A stretch of 10,176 nt of DNA from Candidatus Izemoplasmatales bacterium (GTDB taxonomy: Bacteria; Bacillota_I; Bacilli_A; Izemoplasmatales; Hujiaoplasmataceae). Location of the stretch: positions 1 through 10,176 of the forward strand of contig JAQUZK010000032.1 in the NCBI GenBank assembly GCA_028691335.1, read 5' to 3'. Numbering within the stretch: the first letter of the stretch is position 1; each line of letters begins with the position of its first letter. Both the position numbers and the translations under genes were made by a program. The notes beneath the pieces are model-generated. The model did not search any database. It was not told where the DNA came from and saw only the letters and a program-made list of their open reading frames with translations. Shown piece by piece: positions 1 through 7,320 of this stretch.

Positions 1-612
1 ATAGTTACCCAAGTTGAAGTAGATAAAGATGATGAAGCATTTAAAAATCCAACTAAACCTATTGGTCAGTTTTATGATCTTGAAACAGCTAATATTTTTA
101 CTAAAGAAAAAGGATATAAAATGATTGAGGATGCTTCCAGAGGATATAGAAGGGTAGTAGCTAGCCCAAAGCCAATAAATATAGTTGAATTAGATATAAT
201 TAAAACTTTAGTAAAAGCAGGCCACTTAGTTATAACTGTTGGTGGCGGTGGAATACCAGTTATTAAAAAAGACAATCAATTTATCGGTGTACCCGCTGTA
301 ATAGATAAAGATTTCGCTAGTGCAAAGTTAGCGGATTTATTGGATGTTGATATGCTAGTCATATTAACTGCAGTAAATAAAGTTAAAATAAATTTTAATA
401 CCCCTGAAGAAAAAGACTTAGACCATATAACTTTAAAAGAAATTGATAAGTTAATTGAAAAAGGACATTTTCTAAAAGGTTCAATGTTACCAAAAATTGA
501 AGCTGCTAAAGCGTTTGTTAGCGGCAAGAAACATCGTACAGCTATCATAGCTTCTTTAGATGAAGCTAAGGAAGCCTTACTAGGTCACACTGGAACGAGG
601 ATAACAAACTGA
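1..612 (+). CDS. arcC: Carbamate kinase, 5'-truncated by window edge
   Basis: Carbamate kinase transfers phosphate from carbamoyl phosphate to ADP, giving ATP, CO2 and ammonia. It is the last, energy-yielding step of the arginine deiminase pathway and acts in the cytoplasm. The frame is open from base 1 and gives 203 residues; the family is usually about 310, so roughly the first third is missing. Seen in the sequence are the family blocks TQVEVD (near base 7), NPTKPIG (near base 46), the glycine-rich TVGGGGIPV (about 235-264), AVIDKD (about 295-312), and near the C-terminus GHFLKGSMLPKIEAA (about 463-507), followed by the typical ending with AIIASL and GHTGT. It ends TGA at 610-612, whose last base is the first base of the ord start codon. 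This coupling ties carbamoyl-phosphate use to breakdown of the ornithine made with it. Family assignment is firm; the catabolic role is inferred from context. Confidence 0.95.
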   Translation: MVTQVEVDKDDEAFKNPTKPIGQFYDLETANIFTKEKGYKMIEDASRGYRRVVASPKPINIVELDIIKTLVKAGHLVITVGGGGIPVIKKDNQFIGVPAVIDKDFASAKLADLLDVDMLVILTAVNKVKINFNTPEEKDLDHITLKEIDKLIEKGHFLKGSMLPKIEAAKAFVSGKKHRTAIIASLDEAKEALLGHTGTRITN

Positions 613-1667
613 TGGAGAAAAAATTTGTTAATGTAGCTATCTGGGGATTTGGAGCAATGGGTTCTGGTATGGCTAAAATGATTATCAATAAAAAAGGGTT
701 TAATATCATCGGTGTATGCGATCTATATGAAAAAATTGTTGGTAAAAGTATCTTTGAAGTCTTAAATGTTAGCAATCCATATAGTCATGACGTAATCATT
801 TCTAATGATATTGATGATATTCTTACAAACAATGATGTAGATGTTGTTCTTCTAGCGACTGACTCTTACACTAAATCTGCTTTTCCGAAAATAAAGAAAA
901 TAGTCGAACACGGAGTTAACGTTATTTCTACTGCAGAAGAAATGTCTTTTCCTAAAGCTAACGAACCTGAACTAGCTAAAGAGATTGACCTTTTAGCAAA
1001 ACAGTATAACGTTACCGTTTTAGGTACGGGTGTTAATCCTGGAATGATGATGGATTTATTAGCGATTTGTATAAGCGGAGTTAATGAAGAAGTCAAAGAA
1101 TTTGAAATTTCCCGTATTAACTCATTGTCTCCTTTTGGCAAAACAGTTATGGAAGAGCAAGGTGTTGGTTTATCCGTTTTAGAGTTTGAAGAAAGAGAAA
1201 AAAACGGTGAAATCGCAGGTCATGTTGGATTCAAAGAATCTGCATTTATGATAGCTGAAGCCATGGGACTAAAAGTTCTTGATTTCAATCAACAAATGAA
1301 ACCAATTATCACTGAAATAGATAGGAAAAGCCCTTACGGTTTTGCAAAAGCTGGAGATGTTTGCGGCGTTGAGATGAGTGCTCAAGTTTTACTTGAAAAT
1401 GATATTTCAATCAAGTTATATCATCCGCAACAAATTGAACCTGAATTAGTTGGCGTAAGCACTGGTGATTATATAAAAATCAAAGGTAAACCTGAGATTA
1501 ATTTAGGTAATGTTCCTGAAGTTGAAGGTGGAATCGGAACTATTGCAATCTGTGTAAACATGATTCCTCATGTCATCAACGCAAATCCTGGACTAGTAAC
1601 AATGATAGATTTGCCTGTACCAAGAGCTATCATGGGTGATGTTAGGAATTTAATTAGAAAGGATTGA
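612..1667 (+). CDS. ord: 2,4-diaminopentanoate dehydrogenase
   Basis: Ord oxidatively deaminates 2,4-diaminopentanoate at C4 to 2-amino-4-ketopentanoate plus ammonia, reducing NAD(P)+. It is the third step of the ornithine oxidative route. The protein has 351 residues, a normal length for the family. An N-terminal Rossmann fold is shown by VAIWGFGAMGSGMA, with the dinucleotide loop G12-x-G14-x-x-G17. The block LGTGVNPGMMMD lies at about residues 137-148, in the central region. The overall layout is that of dihydrodipicolinate-reductase-like amino acid dehydrogenases, to which Ord belongs. The ATG at 612 shares its A with the arcC stop, and GAGG at 597-600 lies 11 bases upstream, a slightly long spacing, so translational coupling to arcC is likely. 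The function rests on both resemblance to clostridial Ord and direct linkage to ortA, ortB, oraS and oraE. The coenzyme preference (NAD or NADP) cannot be read from the sequence. Confidence 0.94.
   Translation: MEKKFVNVAIWGFGAMGSGMAKMIINKKGFNIIGVCDLYEKIVGKSIFEVLNVSNPYSHDVIISNDIDDILTNNDVDVVLLATDSYTKSAFPKIKKIVEHGVNVISTAEEMSFPKANEPELAKEIDLLAKQYNVTVLGTGVNPGMMMDLLAICISGVNEEVKEFEISRINSLSPFGKTVMEEQGVGLSVLEFEEREKNGEIAGHVGFKESAFMIAEAMGLKVLDFNQQMKPIITEIDRKSPYGFAKAGDVCGVEMSAQVLLENDISIKLYHPQQIEPELVGVSTGDYIKIKGKPEINLGNVPEVEGGIGTIAICVNMIPHVINANPGLVTMIDLPVPRAIMGDVRNLIRKD
1656..1663 (+). promoter_or_regulatory. Ribosome binding site deciding the ortA start
   Basis: AGAAAGGA lies inside the last codons of ord. 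It directly abuts a TTG at 1664, which is too close for initiation, but stands 9 bases before a second in-frame TTG at 1673. This favours 1673 as the true ortA start and gives a protein beginning MIKKNSWVQI. Confidence 0.7.
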
Positions 1668-1672
1668 TTACT

Positions 1673-1978
1673 TTGATAAAAAAGAATAGTTGGGTCCAAA
1701 TAAAGAAAGTTATTCTAAATCCTGAAGAAAGAGCTCATAATCTACCTGAAGCAACAAAAAAAGTTCCTTTGTTAATGTGGGTAAAAGGATATTTGCTGGA
1801 AGATGCAAATATTAAAGATATAGTAACAGTAAAAACTGTAACCGGCAGATTTGAATCAGGGGAACTAATCGAAGTTAATCCTGCATATTTACATACATAC
1901 GGTAAATTTATACCGGAAATACAACTTGTGGATAAGATGGTTAAATCCGCACTTTTTGGAGATGATTATAATGGATAA
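1673..1978 (+). CDS. ortA: 2-amino-4-ketopentanoate thiolase, alpha (small) subunit
   Basis: OrtA is the small partner of OrtB. The pair cleaves 2-amino-4-ketopentanoate with CoA to acetyl-CoA and alanine (D-alanine in the characterised clostridial enzyme). From the chosen TTG start the protein has 101 residues. It opens with a short basic stretch followed by WVQI, then LNPEERA, TKKVPL and WVKGYL, and later a hydrophobic, beta-rich segment with EVNPAYLHTYGKF. That layout matches the small OrtA family, which has little similarity to classical thiolases. TTG at 1673 is chosen because AAAGGA at 1658-1663 is 9 bases upstream; the alternative TTG at 1664 would add three residues and has no usable site. 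The gene begins 5 bases after ord and overlaps ortB by 8 bases. The family call is strong, helped by position between ord and ortB. Confidence 0.9.
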   Translation: MIKKNSWVQIKKVILNPEERAHNLPEATKKVPLLMWVKGYLLEDANIKDIVTVKTVTGRFESGELIEVNPAYLHTYGKFIPEIQLVDKMVKSALFGDDYNG

Positions 1979-3389
1979 TTCTTATTTAAGTGTTATGTCT
2001 AGAAAAAATCAAATCATGCAAAAATCTGTGGGTATAAACTATGATCAATATGAGAGTGATTACTTGAATTTTGATTACGAAGCAATGCTTTCGGAAGGAA
2101 ATTTTACAATTGAAGAAATTAGAAAAATACAAAATGATTTTGGCGTTGGTAACACACCTCTAAAAGAATGCAAAAATATAGCTGCTTTAGCTAGAAAAGT
2201 ATCAAAGCCAGGATATGGCGCGCGTATTTTTATTAAAGATGAAGCTTTAAATGATTCAGGAAGCTTTAAAGCTAGAAGAGCTAGTATTTCATGTTATCAA
2301 GCAAAAAAGCTTGGTTTTAAAGGCGTTATTGCGGCCACTAGCGGCAATTACGGAGCCGCTGTCGCCTCACAAGCTGCAAAGCATGGACTTAAATGTATTA
2401 TTGTCCAAGAATGTTACGATTCCTTTGGAATTGGCCAACCAGAGATTATTGAAAAAGCTAGAGCCTGTGAAGCCTATGGGGCTGAAGTGGTTCAACTTAG
2501 TGTTGGGCCAGAATTGTTTTATAAGTTTTTATTGTTGTTAGAGGAAACTGGTTATTTTAACGCTTCTTTGTACACTCCATATGGAATTATGGGAATTGAA
2601 TCTTTAGGTCAAGAGATTATTGAAGATTGTAAAATAAAAACCGGTAAACTTCCTGACATGGTAGTTTGTACTAATGCCGGTGGAGGAAATCTTACAGGAA
2701 CTGCTAGAGGAATTATAAAAAGCACTGATAAAAAGATTGAAATTGTGGGTTCTAGTGTCAATTTATATGGTTTACATATGGCTGATGATAATGATTTCAA
2801 TAAAAAATCATTTACTACTGGACACACAGGATTTGGTTTACCATTTATAATTAACCCAGATCGTAGTGATGTTCCAAGATCTGCAGCTAGAGCTTTAAGA
2901 TATATCGATAGATATGTTACTGTAAATCAAGGCGAAGTATTCTTTATCACAGAAGCCTTATCGGTTTTAGAGGGAATAGAAAGAGGTCCTGCTGGTAACA
3001 CTTCTTTAGCAGCAGCTTTTTGCTTAGCTCAAGAGCTTAAAGAAGACCAAATAATTATAGTTCAAGAAACTGAGTATACATCAGCCGGAAAACATCATCA
3101 AGCGCAGTTATCATTTGCCAGAGAAAATGGTATTTGTATTTATTTTGGCGATCCTTCTGATGAAATTCCCGGAAAATCTATTGTGTTCCCTAAATCTGTT
3201 GATTTAATTAAAGCAAAAGACTTGGATCTTGTAAGTATAAGAAAAAAATACTTACAAAATCAATTTTCTAAAACAAAAGTATTATCAAATAAAGACTTGA
3301 TCTTCCTTGCGGAAGAAACAAATACAGATATTAATTTCGTTACTGAAGAAGCTAAAAAGTACGATATTAAAGTGGAGGATGCAAAATGA
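1971..3389 (+). CDS. ortB: 2-amino-4-ketopentanoate thiolase, beta (PLP) subunit
   Basis: OrtB is the catalytic pyridoxal-phosphate subunit that, with OrtA, splits 2-amino-4-ketopentanoate and CoA into acetyl-CoA and alanine. It has the fold-type II PLP architecture of threonine synthase and related enzymes rather than a classical thiolase fold. Residues 96-100 (SGSFK) carry the probable Schiff-base Lys100. ATSGNYG follows about 25-30 residues later. The phosphate-cradle loop is GGGN at 237-240. The length of 472 residues is usual for OrtB. The ATG at 1971 is chosen because TGGAGA at 1957-1962 sits at good spacing; an in-frame TTG at 1926 would add 15 residues overlapping ortA and has no ribosome binding site. 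It overlaps ortA by 8 bases and oraS by 4 (ATGA), so the two subunits are probably made in coupled fashion. Without its neighbours it could be taken for a threonine synthase or threonine dehydratase. Confidence 0.94.
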   Translation: MDNSYLSVMSRKNQIMQKSVGINYDQYESDYLNFDYEAMLSEGNFTIEEIRKIQNDFGVGNTPLKECKNIAALARKVSKPGYGARIFIKDEALNDSGSFKARRASISCYQAKKLGFKGVIAATSGNYGAAVASQAAKHGLKCIIVQECYDSFGIGQPEIIEKARACEAYGAEVVQLSVGPELFYKFLLLLEETGYFNASLYTPYGIMGIESLGQEIIEDCKIKTGKLPDMVVCTNAGGGNLTGTARGIIKSTDKKIEIVGSSVNLYGLHMADDNDFNKKSFTTGHTGFGLPFIINPDRSDVPRSAARALRYIDRYVTVNQGEVFFITEALSVLEGIERGPAGNTSLAAAFCLAQELKEDQIIIVQETEYTSAGKHHQAQLSFARENGICIYFGDPSDEIPGKSIVFPKSVDLIKAKDLDLVSIRKKYLQNQFSKTKVLSNKDLIFLAEETNTDINFVTEEAKKYDIKVEDAK

Positions 3390-3766
3390 TAAAACATAAA
3401 AATCGAGAAGATGACTATAATTCTAGAAGAAAACATTTAGAAAATCTAACTGATGAAGAATTAAAAAATAGATTTTGGGATTTAGCTGAGAAAGCTGTCA
3501 CCCCCTTAATAGACTTAGCTTACAAAAACACTACTCCTGCTATTGAAAGAAGTGTTTTATTAAGAATGGGTTTTTCAAGTTTGGAAGCTAAAGACTTAGT
3601 TGACAAGGTTTTAAATCACGGCTTAATATCTAAGGGCGCTGGTCATGTAGTATATCGTTTAGCAGAATTAGAAAAAATAAGCATAAGAGAATCTGGATTA
3701 AAACTAATTAATAATCAAGGTTGGAAAAAAGTGCAAGAAAGTTTTGGGGTGGCTAGCAATGAATAA
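3386..3766 (+). CDS. oraS: D-ornithine 4,5-aminomutase, small subunit
   Basis: OraS is the small subunit of the adenosylcobalamin- and PLP-dependent enzyme that converts D-ornithine to 2,4-diaminopentanoate. The protein has 126 residues, close to known OraS. Recognisable family segments are the start with RRKHLENL, then RFWDLAEK, the strongly conserved run NTTPAIERSVLLRMGFSS in the middle, and KGAGHVVY near residue 90. The small subunit carries no cofactor-binding motif of its own; it supports folding and assembly of OraE. GGAGG at 3374-3378 precedes the ATG by 7 bases. The start overlaps the ortB stop as ATGA, and the end overlaps oraE by 8 bases. The order S then E is that of the characterised clostridial aminomutase genes. 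Confidence 0.95.
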   Translation: MIKHKNREDDYNSRRKHLENLTDEELKNRFWDLAEKAVTPLIDLAYKNTTPAIERSVLLRMGFSSLEAKDLVDKVLNHGLISKGAGHVVYRLAELEKISIRESGLKLINNQGWKKVQESFGVASNE

Positions 3767-5960
3767 AAACGAAAAACTAGACATTCTAAATATTTTAAAA
3801 GATTTAGACAAATATGAACCGAGACGAAGAGGTTGGACGTGGAGAGAACCTGTTTATAATCTTGAAATGGCAGGTAATTTATATTCAGACGCATCTAAAC
3901 CACTTAAAAATAGTACTCCTCTCCCTGCAGCTAAATATTTTGATAATATTGATCCTCAACCTATTCAAGTAATCACTTCAGAGATCGCAAGTGGAAGATT
4001 TGAAGATGATATTAGAAGAATGAGAATGGCTGCTTGGCATGGAGCTGACCACTTGATGGTTATCAGAACAGCCGGACAATCACATTTTGATGGATTAATA
4101 GAAGGTACTCCTCAAGGTGTTGGAGGAGTCCCGATAACTAGAAAACAAGTAAGGGCTCAAAGAAAAGCTTTAGACATAATTGAAGATGAAGTAGGAAGGC
4201 CGATAAACTATCACTCATATGTTAGTGGTGTCGCTGGTCCTGATATAGCGGTGATGTTTGCTGAAGAAGGGGTTAACGGCGCTCACCAGGATCCACAATA
4301 TAATGTTTTGTATAGAAATATTAATATGATTAGATCCTTTGTTGACGCTGCTGAAAGCAAAAAAATTATGGCTTGGGCTGATATTTTACAAATTGATGGA
4401 GCTCACAACGCCAATGCTACCGCTATGGTTGCTTGGAAAGTTATGCCTGAACTCATGGTTCAACATGCTATAAATAGTCTTTTCTCTGAAAAAGCAGGAA
4501 TTAAGAAAGAAAATATCGCATTATCAACAGTTCCTCCTACTGCTGCTCCTGCACCAGATTTAAAAATTAATCTACCATACGCAAAAGCTTTAAGAGATTT
4601 CTTTTCTGATTACAAAATGAGAGCTCAAATGAACACTAAGTATATGGAGTCATCAACTAGAGAAGCTACTGTAACACATGTACTCAACATGATGATTTCA
4701 AAACTAACATCAGCTGATATCCAATCAACAATTACTCCAGACGAAGGCCGAAATGTACCATGGCATATGTATAATGTTGAAGCCTGTGATACAGCAAAAC
4801 AAGCTTTAATAGGCATGGATGGATTACTTGAAATGGTTCAACTCAAAGATAATGGATATCTTCCTAGTAAAGTTAGAGAACTAAAAGAAAGAGCTATTCT
4901 ATTTTTCGAAGAATTACTTGAATCTGGAGGATATTTTCAAGCAGTTGAAGATGGTTTCTTCATCGACTCAGGAATATATCCTGAAAGAAATTACGATGGT
5001 ATTTCAAGAAAAATTAATGGCGGTATTGGTTCAAACACAGTTTATCCTAGGGATGACGATTATTTCGCGCCGGTTACTGCCCATTTTGGTTATAATAATA
5101 TAGAACAATACGGTTTAAACAAAGATGAATCTCCTTCTAAAGTTATTGGTGGATGTACTTTCGAAGATCGAAAAAAAATACAGTATATTGATGAATTAGA
5201 TATGGAAGATAATGTTAATCAGAGACTAAATACTACTAAAAAATATTTAAATTCTAATATTATAAAACCTGAAGTTGAATGGGCCGGTGATGGTACTTTA
5301 GTTGTTGATATAACACTACCTACTTCTATCCGTTATGCTGAAGCAGCTTCTTTAGAAATCGCAAAAAAGATGAATCTTATAGACGCGGAAGTAATTCATA
5401 GAGAGGTTCTTCAAAATGCGGAAGCAACTAGAATACAAATTAAAGGAAAAGTAGATATAGAAATAGATCTTAATAAGTTAACTCTTCAAAAAGAACCTGA
5501 TCTTCTAAGTGATGAAGAAATTAGAAACTATATTAATGATCATCCAATGACAATAGTCGCTGGTACTGTAGGTGAAGATGAACATTCAGTAGGTTTAAGA
5601 GAAATTATCGATATAAAACATGGCGGAATTGAAAAATATGGTTTTAACTGCATTTATTTAGGAACATCTGTTCCTATTACTAAGTTAGTTGACGCAGCAA
5701 TAGAAACTAATGCAGATGCTATCTTAATGTCAACAATAATTTCTCATGATGACATTCACTATAAAAACATGAAAAAAACTAGTGACTATGCAATCGAAAA
5801 AGGTGTTAGAGATAAATTGATAATAGTTGCAGGCGGAACACAAGTTACTCCTGATTTAGCAGAAAAAAACGGTGTTGATGCAGGTTTCGGTAGAGGAACA
5901 AAAGGACACCATGTAGCTTCATTTATAGTTAAAAAAAAGGTAGAAATGGATGAAAATTGA
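3759..5960 (+). CDS. oraE: D-ornithine 4,5-aminomutase, large (B12/PLP) subunit
   Basis: OraE is the catalytic subunit of D-ornithine 4,5-aminomutase. It binds PLP and adenosylcobalamin and moves the terminal amino group by a radical mechanism. The protein has 733 residues, a full family length. The N-terminal three quarters form the barrel domain, with near-invariant runs such as RRMRMAAWHGADH, GLIEGTPQG and ADIQSTITPDEGRN. The C-terminal Rossmann-like domain carries the base-off cobalamin motif D607-x-H609-x-x-G612. Eleven residues on is Lys620 in DIKHGG, the expected PLP-binding lysine. The same His-to-Lys spacing of 11 (His618, Lys629) is what I recall for the Clostridium sticklandii enzyme. 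The ATG at 3759 is preceded by GGGGTGG at 3746-3752; an in-frame TTG at 3744 would place that site inside the gene and is rejected. The stop overlaps the following ATPase gene by 11 bases. Lysine 5,6-aminomutase is a relative, but the linked ord/ort/orr genes and sequence match favour ornithine. Confidence 0.96.
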   Translation: MNKNEKLDILNILKDLDKYEPRRRGWTWREPVYNLEMAGNLYSDASKPLKNSTPLPAAKYFDNIDPQPIQVITSEIASGRFEDDIRRMRMAAWHGADHLMVIRTAGQSHFDGLIEGTPQGVGGVPITRKQVRAQRKALDIIEDEVGRPINYHSYVSGVAGPDIAVMFAEEGVNGAHQDPQYNVLYRNINMIRSFVDAAESKKIMAWADILQIDGAHNANATAMVAWKVMPELMVQHAINSLFSEKAGIKKENIALSTVPPTAAPAPDLKINLPYAKALRDFFSDYKMRAQMNTKYMESSTREATVTHVLNMMISKLTSADIQSTITPDEGRNVPWHMYNVEACDTAKQALIGMDGLLEMVQLKDNGYLPSKVRELKERAILFFEELLESGGYFQAVEDGFFIDSGIYPERNYDGISRKINGGIGSNTVYPRDDDYFAPVTAHFGYNNIEQYGLNKDESPSKVIGGCTFEDRKKIQYIDELDMEDNVNQRLNTTKKYLNSNIIKPEVEWAGDGTLVVDITLPTSIRYAEAASLEIAKKMNLIDAEVIHREVLQNAEATRIQIKGKVDIEIDLNKLTLQKEPDLLSDEEIRNYINDHPMTIVAGTVGEDEHSVGLREIIDIKHGGIEKYGFNCIYLGTSVPITKLVDAAIETNADAILMSTIISHDDIHYKNMKKTSDYAIEKGVRDKLIIVAGGTQVTPDLAEKNGVDAGFGRGTKGHHVASFIVKKKVEMDEN

Positions 5961-7320
5961 TGCCTTAGTAGCAGAGATTGGTTCAACAACTACAATAATT
6001 AACGCTTTTGATAACCTTGATACTGACAACCCTATCTTCATAGGAAGCGGATTCGCTCCCACTTCAGTTAATCAAGGAGATGTAACAATAGGTTTGAACC
6101 AAGCAAAAGAAAACTTGATGAATAATCTAAATATTAAAGAAATACTCGCAAAAGAAACTTTTGCGAGTTCTAGTGCTGCAGGCGGTTTAAAAATGAGTGT
6201 ACACGGACTTGTTTACGATATGACAGTAAAAGCCGCAAAAGAGGCTGCTCTAGGAGCCGGAGCTAACATCAAATTAATTACATCTGGAATATTAGAGGAT
6301 TACCAATTAGAAGAAATTATGAGTGAAGAATTAAATATCATCATGATTTCAGGTGGAGTAGATTTTGGCGAAAGAAAAACAGCCTTAGAGAACGCTAAAA
6401 ATATTGCAAAATTAAAATTAAATATTCCAGTTATTTATGCCGGGAATATTCAAAACCAAAATCTCGTTAAGAAATACTTTTTAGAAGAAAACCAATTGGA
6501 TTATCTTTACCTCAGCAATAATGTTTATCCGAAAATTGATTGTTTAGATGTCGAAAACACAAGGATTATCATTCAAAATGTTTTTGAAAAGCACATAATT
6601 AAAGCTCCCGGCATGGAAAGGGTTAAAGAAATAGTAAATGAGGCAATCATACCAACTCCAGGAGCTGTAATGCAAGCCTCAAAACTAATGTACGAGTATT
6701 TAGGTGACTTAATCACTGTTGATGTTGGCGGAGCTACAACTGATATCCATTCAGTAACGGAAGGCAAGGATGAAATTTCAAAAATACTTATAGCTCCTGA
6801 ACCCTTTGCTAAAAGAACGGTTGAAGGTGATTTGGGTGTCTATATAAATAAAAATAACGTTGTTGAATTAATAGGTAAAGAAAACATATGTAAAAAGCTA
6901 AATATAAAAGTTGAAAAACTAGATAGCTTATTGAAAGAATATAAACCAATACCAAATGATGATCAAATTTCATTAACTGAACTTTTAGCAAAAACAGCTT
7001 TTGAAATTTCATTAAAACGTCATGCTGGAAAACTAGTACATATGTTTAATGGTAGCGGTAAAGTTACTTACGCCGAAGGAAAAGATTTAAGTAATGTTAA
7101 ATACATAATAGCTACCGGTGGAGCTTTAACTAGACTTCCTAATAGAATAGATATTATTATGGATGTATTGAGAAAACAGAATGGTCTAGTTCTCAGTCCA
7201 TCGCCAAAATCAATAGCTTTGATAGATAATGATTACATAATGGCATCTTTAGGAGTGTTAAGTATTAAGCACCCAAAAGCAGCTTTATTATTATTAAAGA
7301 AAAGTTTGAGGATTGAATAA
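5950..7320 (+). CDS. GlmL/MutL-family ATPase, probable aminomutase reactivating factor
   Basis: This 456-residue protein belongs to the GlmL/MutL family of actin/Hsp70-like (ASKHA) ATPases found beside B12-dependent mutases; it is unrelated to the mismatch-repair MutL. Seen are an N-terminal phosphate-1 loop AEIGSTTT (residues 8-15), the family block FASSSAAGG (71-79), a phosphate-2 motif DVGGATTD (258-265) and an adenosine-type motif ATGGALT (388-394). No signal peptide or membrane segment is evident, so it should be cytoplasmic. It starts at ATG 5950 inside the end of oraE (11-base overlap), with AAGG 9 bases upstream, and its stop shares one base with the orr start. From the context I infer that it frees OraE of inactivated cobalamin or helps load the cofactor; this is not shown by the sequence. 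Residue 9 is Glu where the wider superfamily usually has Asp. A perfect 11-bp hairpin lies in codons 65-73. Confidence 0.88.
   Translation: MKIDALVAEIGSTTTIINAFDNLDTDNPIFIGSGFAPTSVNQGDVTIGLNQAKENLMNNLNIKEILAKETFASSSAAGGLKMSVHGLVYDMTVKAAKEAALGAGANIKLITSGILEDYQLEEIMSEELNIIMISGGVDFGERKTALENAKNIAKLKLNIPVIYAGNIQNQNLVKKYFLEENQLDYLYLSNNVYPKIDCLDVENTRIIIQNVFEKHIIKAPGMERVKEIVNEAIIPTPGAVMQASKLMYEYLGDLITVDVGGATTDIHSVTEGKDEISKILIAPEPFAKRTVEGDLGVYINKNNVVELIGKENICKKLNIKVEKLDSLLKEYKPIPNDDQISLTELLAKTAFEISLKRHAGKLVHMFNGSGKVTYAEGKDLSNVKYIIATGGALTRLPNRIDIIMDVLRKQNGLVLSPSPKSIALIDNDYIMASLGVLSIKHPKAALLLLKKSLRIE
6144..6168 (+). repeat. Perfect 11-bp inverted repeat inside the GlmL/MutL-like gene
   Basis: ACTCGCAAAAG at 6144-6154 is exactly repeated in inverse as CTTTTGCGAGT at 6158-6168, separated by AAA. 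As mRNA it would form a compact 11-bp stem with a 3-base loop, about 195 bases after the start codon. No T-run follows, so it is not an ordinary intrinsic terminator. It spans codons for AKETFAS at the edge of a conserved protein block. It may be chance or may affect mRNA stability or expression of the last two genes relative to oraE. Confidence 0.75.

Noticed and set aside
72..1141. Minus-strand open frames opposite arcC and ord
   Set aside because: They lie opposite well-supported genes, lack ribosome binding sites and resemble no family; antisense shadows.
1926..1970. Upstream in-frame TTG that would extend ortB by 15 residues
   Set aside because: It has no ribosome binding site, lies wholly inside ortA, and the added residues do not look like the family N-terminus; ATG at 1971 has TGGAGA at good spacing.
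2340..2360. AGCGGC / GCCGCT hairpin inside ortB
   Set aside because: Six pairs around a 9-base loop over conserved residues (SGNYGAA); explained by protein coding, no flanking signal.
1971..3389. Threonine synthase or threonine dehydratase
   Set aside because: The fold-type II PLP motifs fit these too, but length, OrtA partner and position beside ord and oraS/oraE identify OrtB.
3744..3758. Upstream in-frame TTG that would extend oraE by 5 residues
   Set aside because: The GGGGTGG ribosome binding site at 3746-3752 would fall inside the gene; ATG at 3759 is correctly spaced.
3386..5960. Lysine 5,6-aminomutase subunits
   Set aside because: Related B12/PLP chemistry, but the small subunit of 126 residues without a B12 domain, the large subunit of 733 residues, and linkage to ord, ort and orr genes fit D-ornithine aminomutase.
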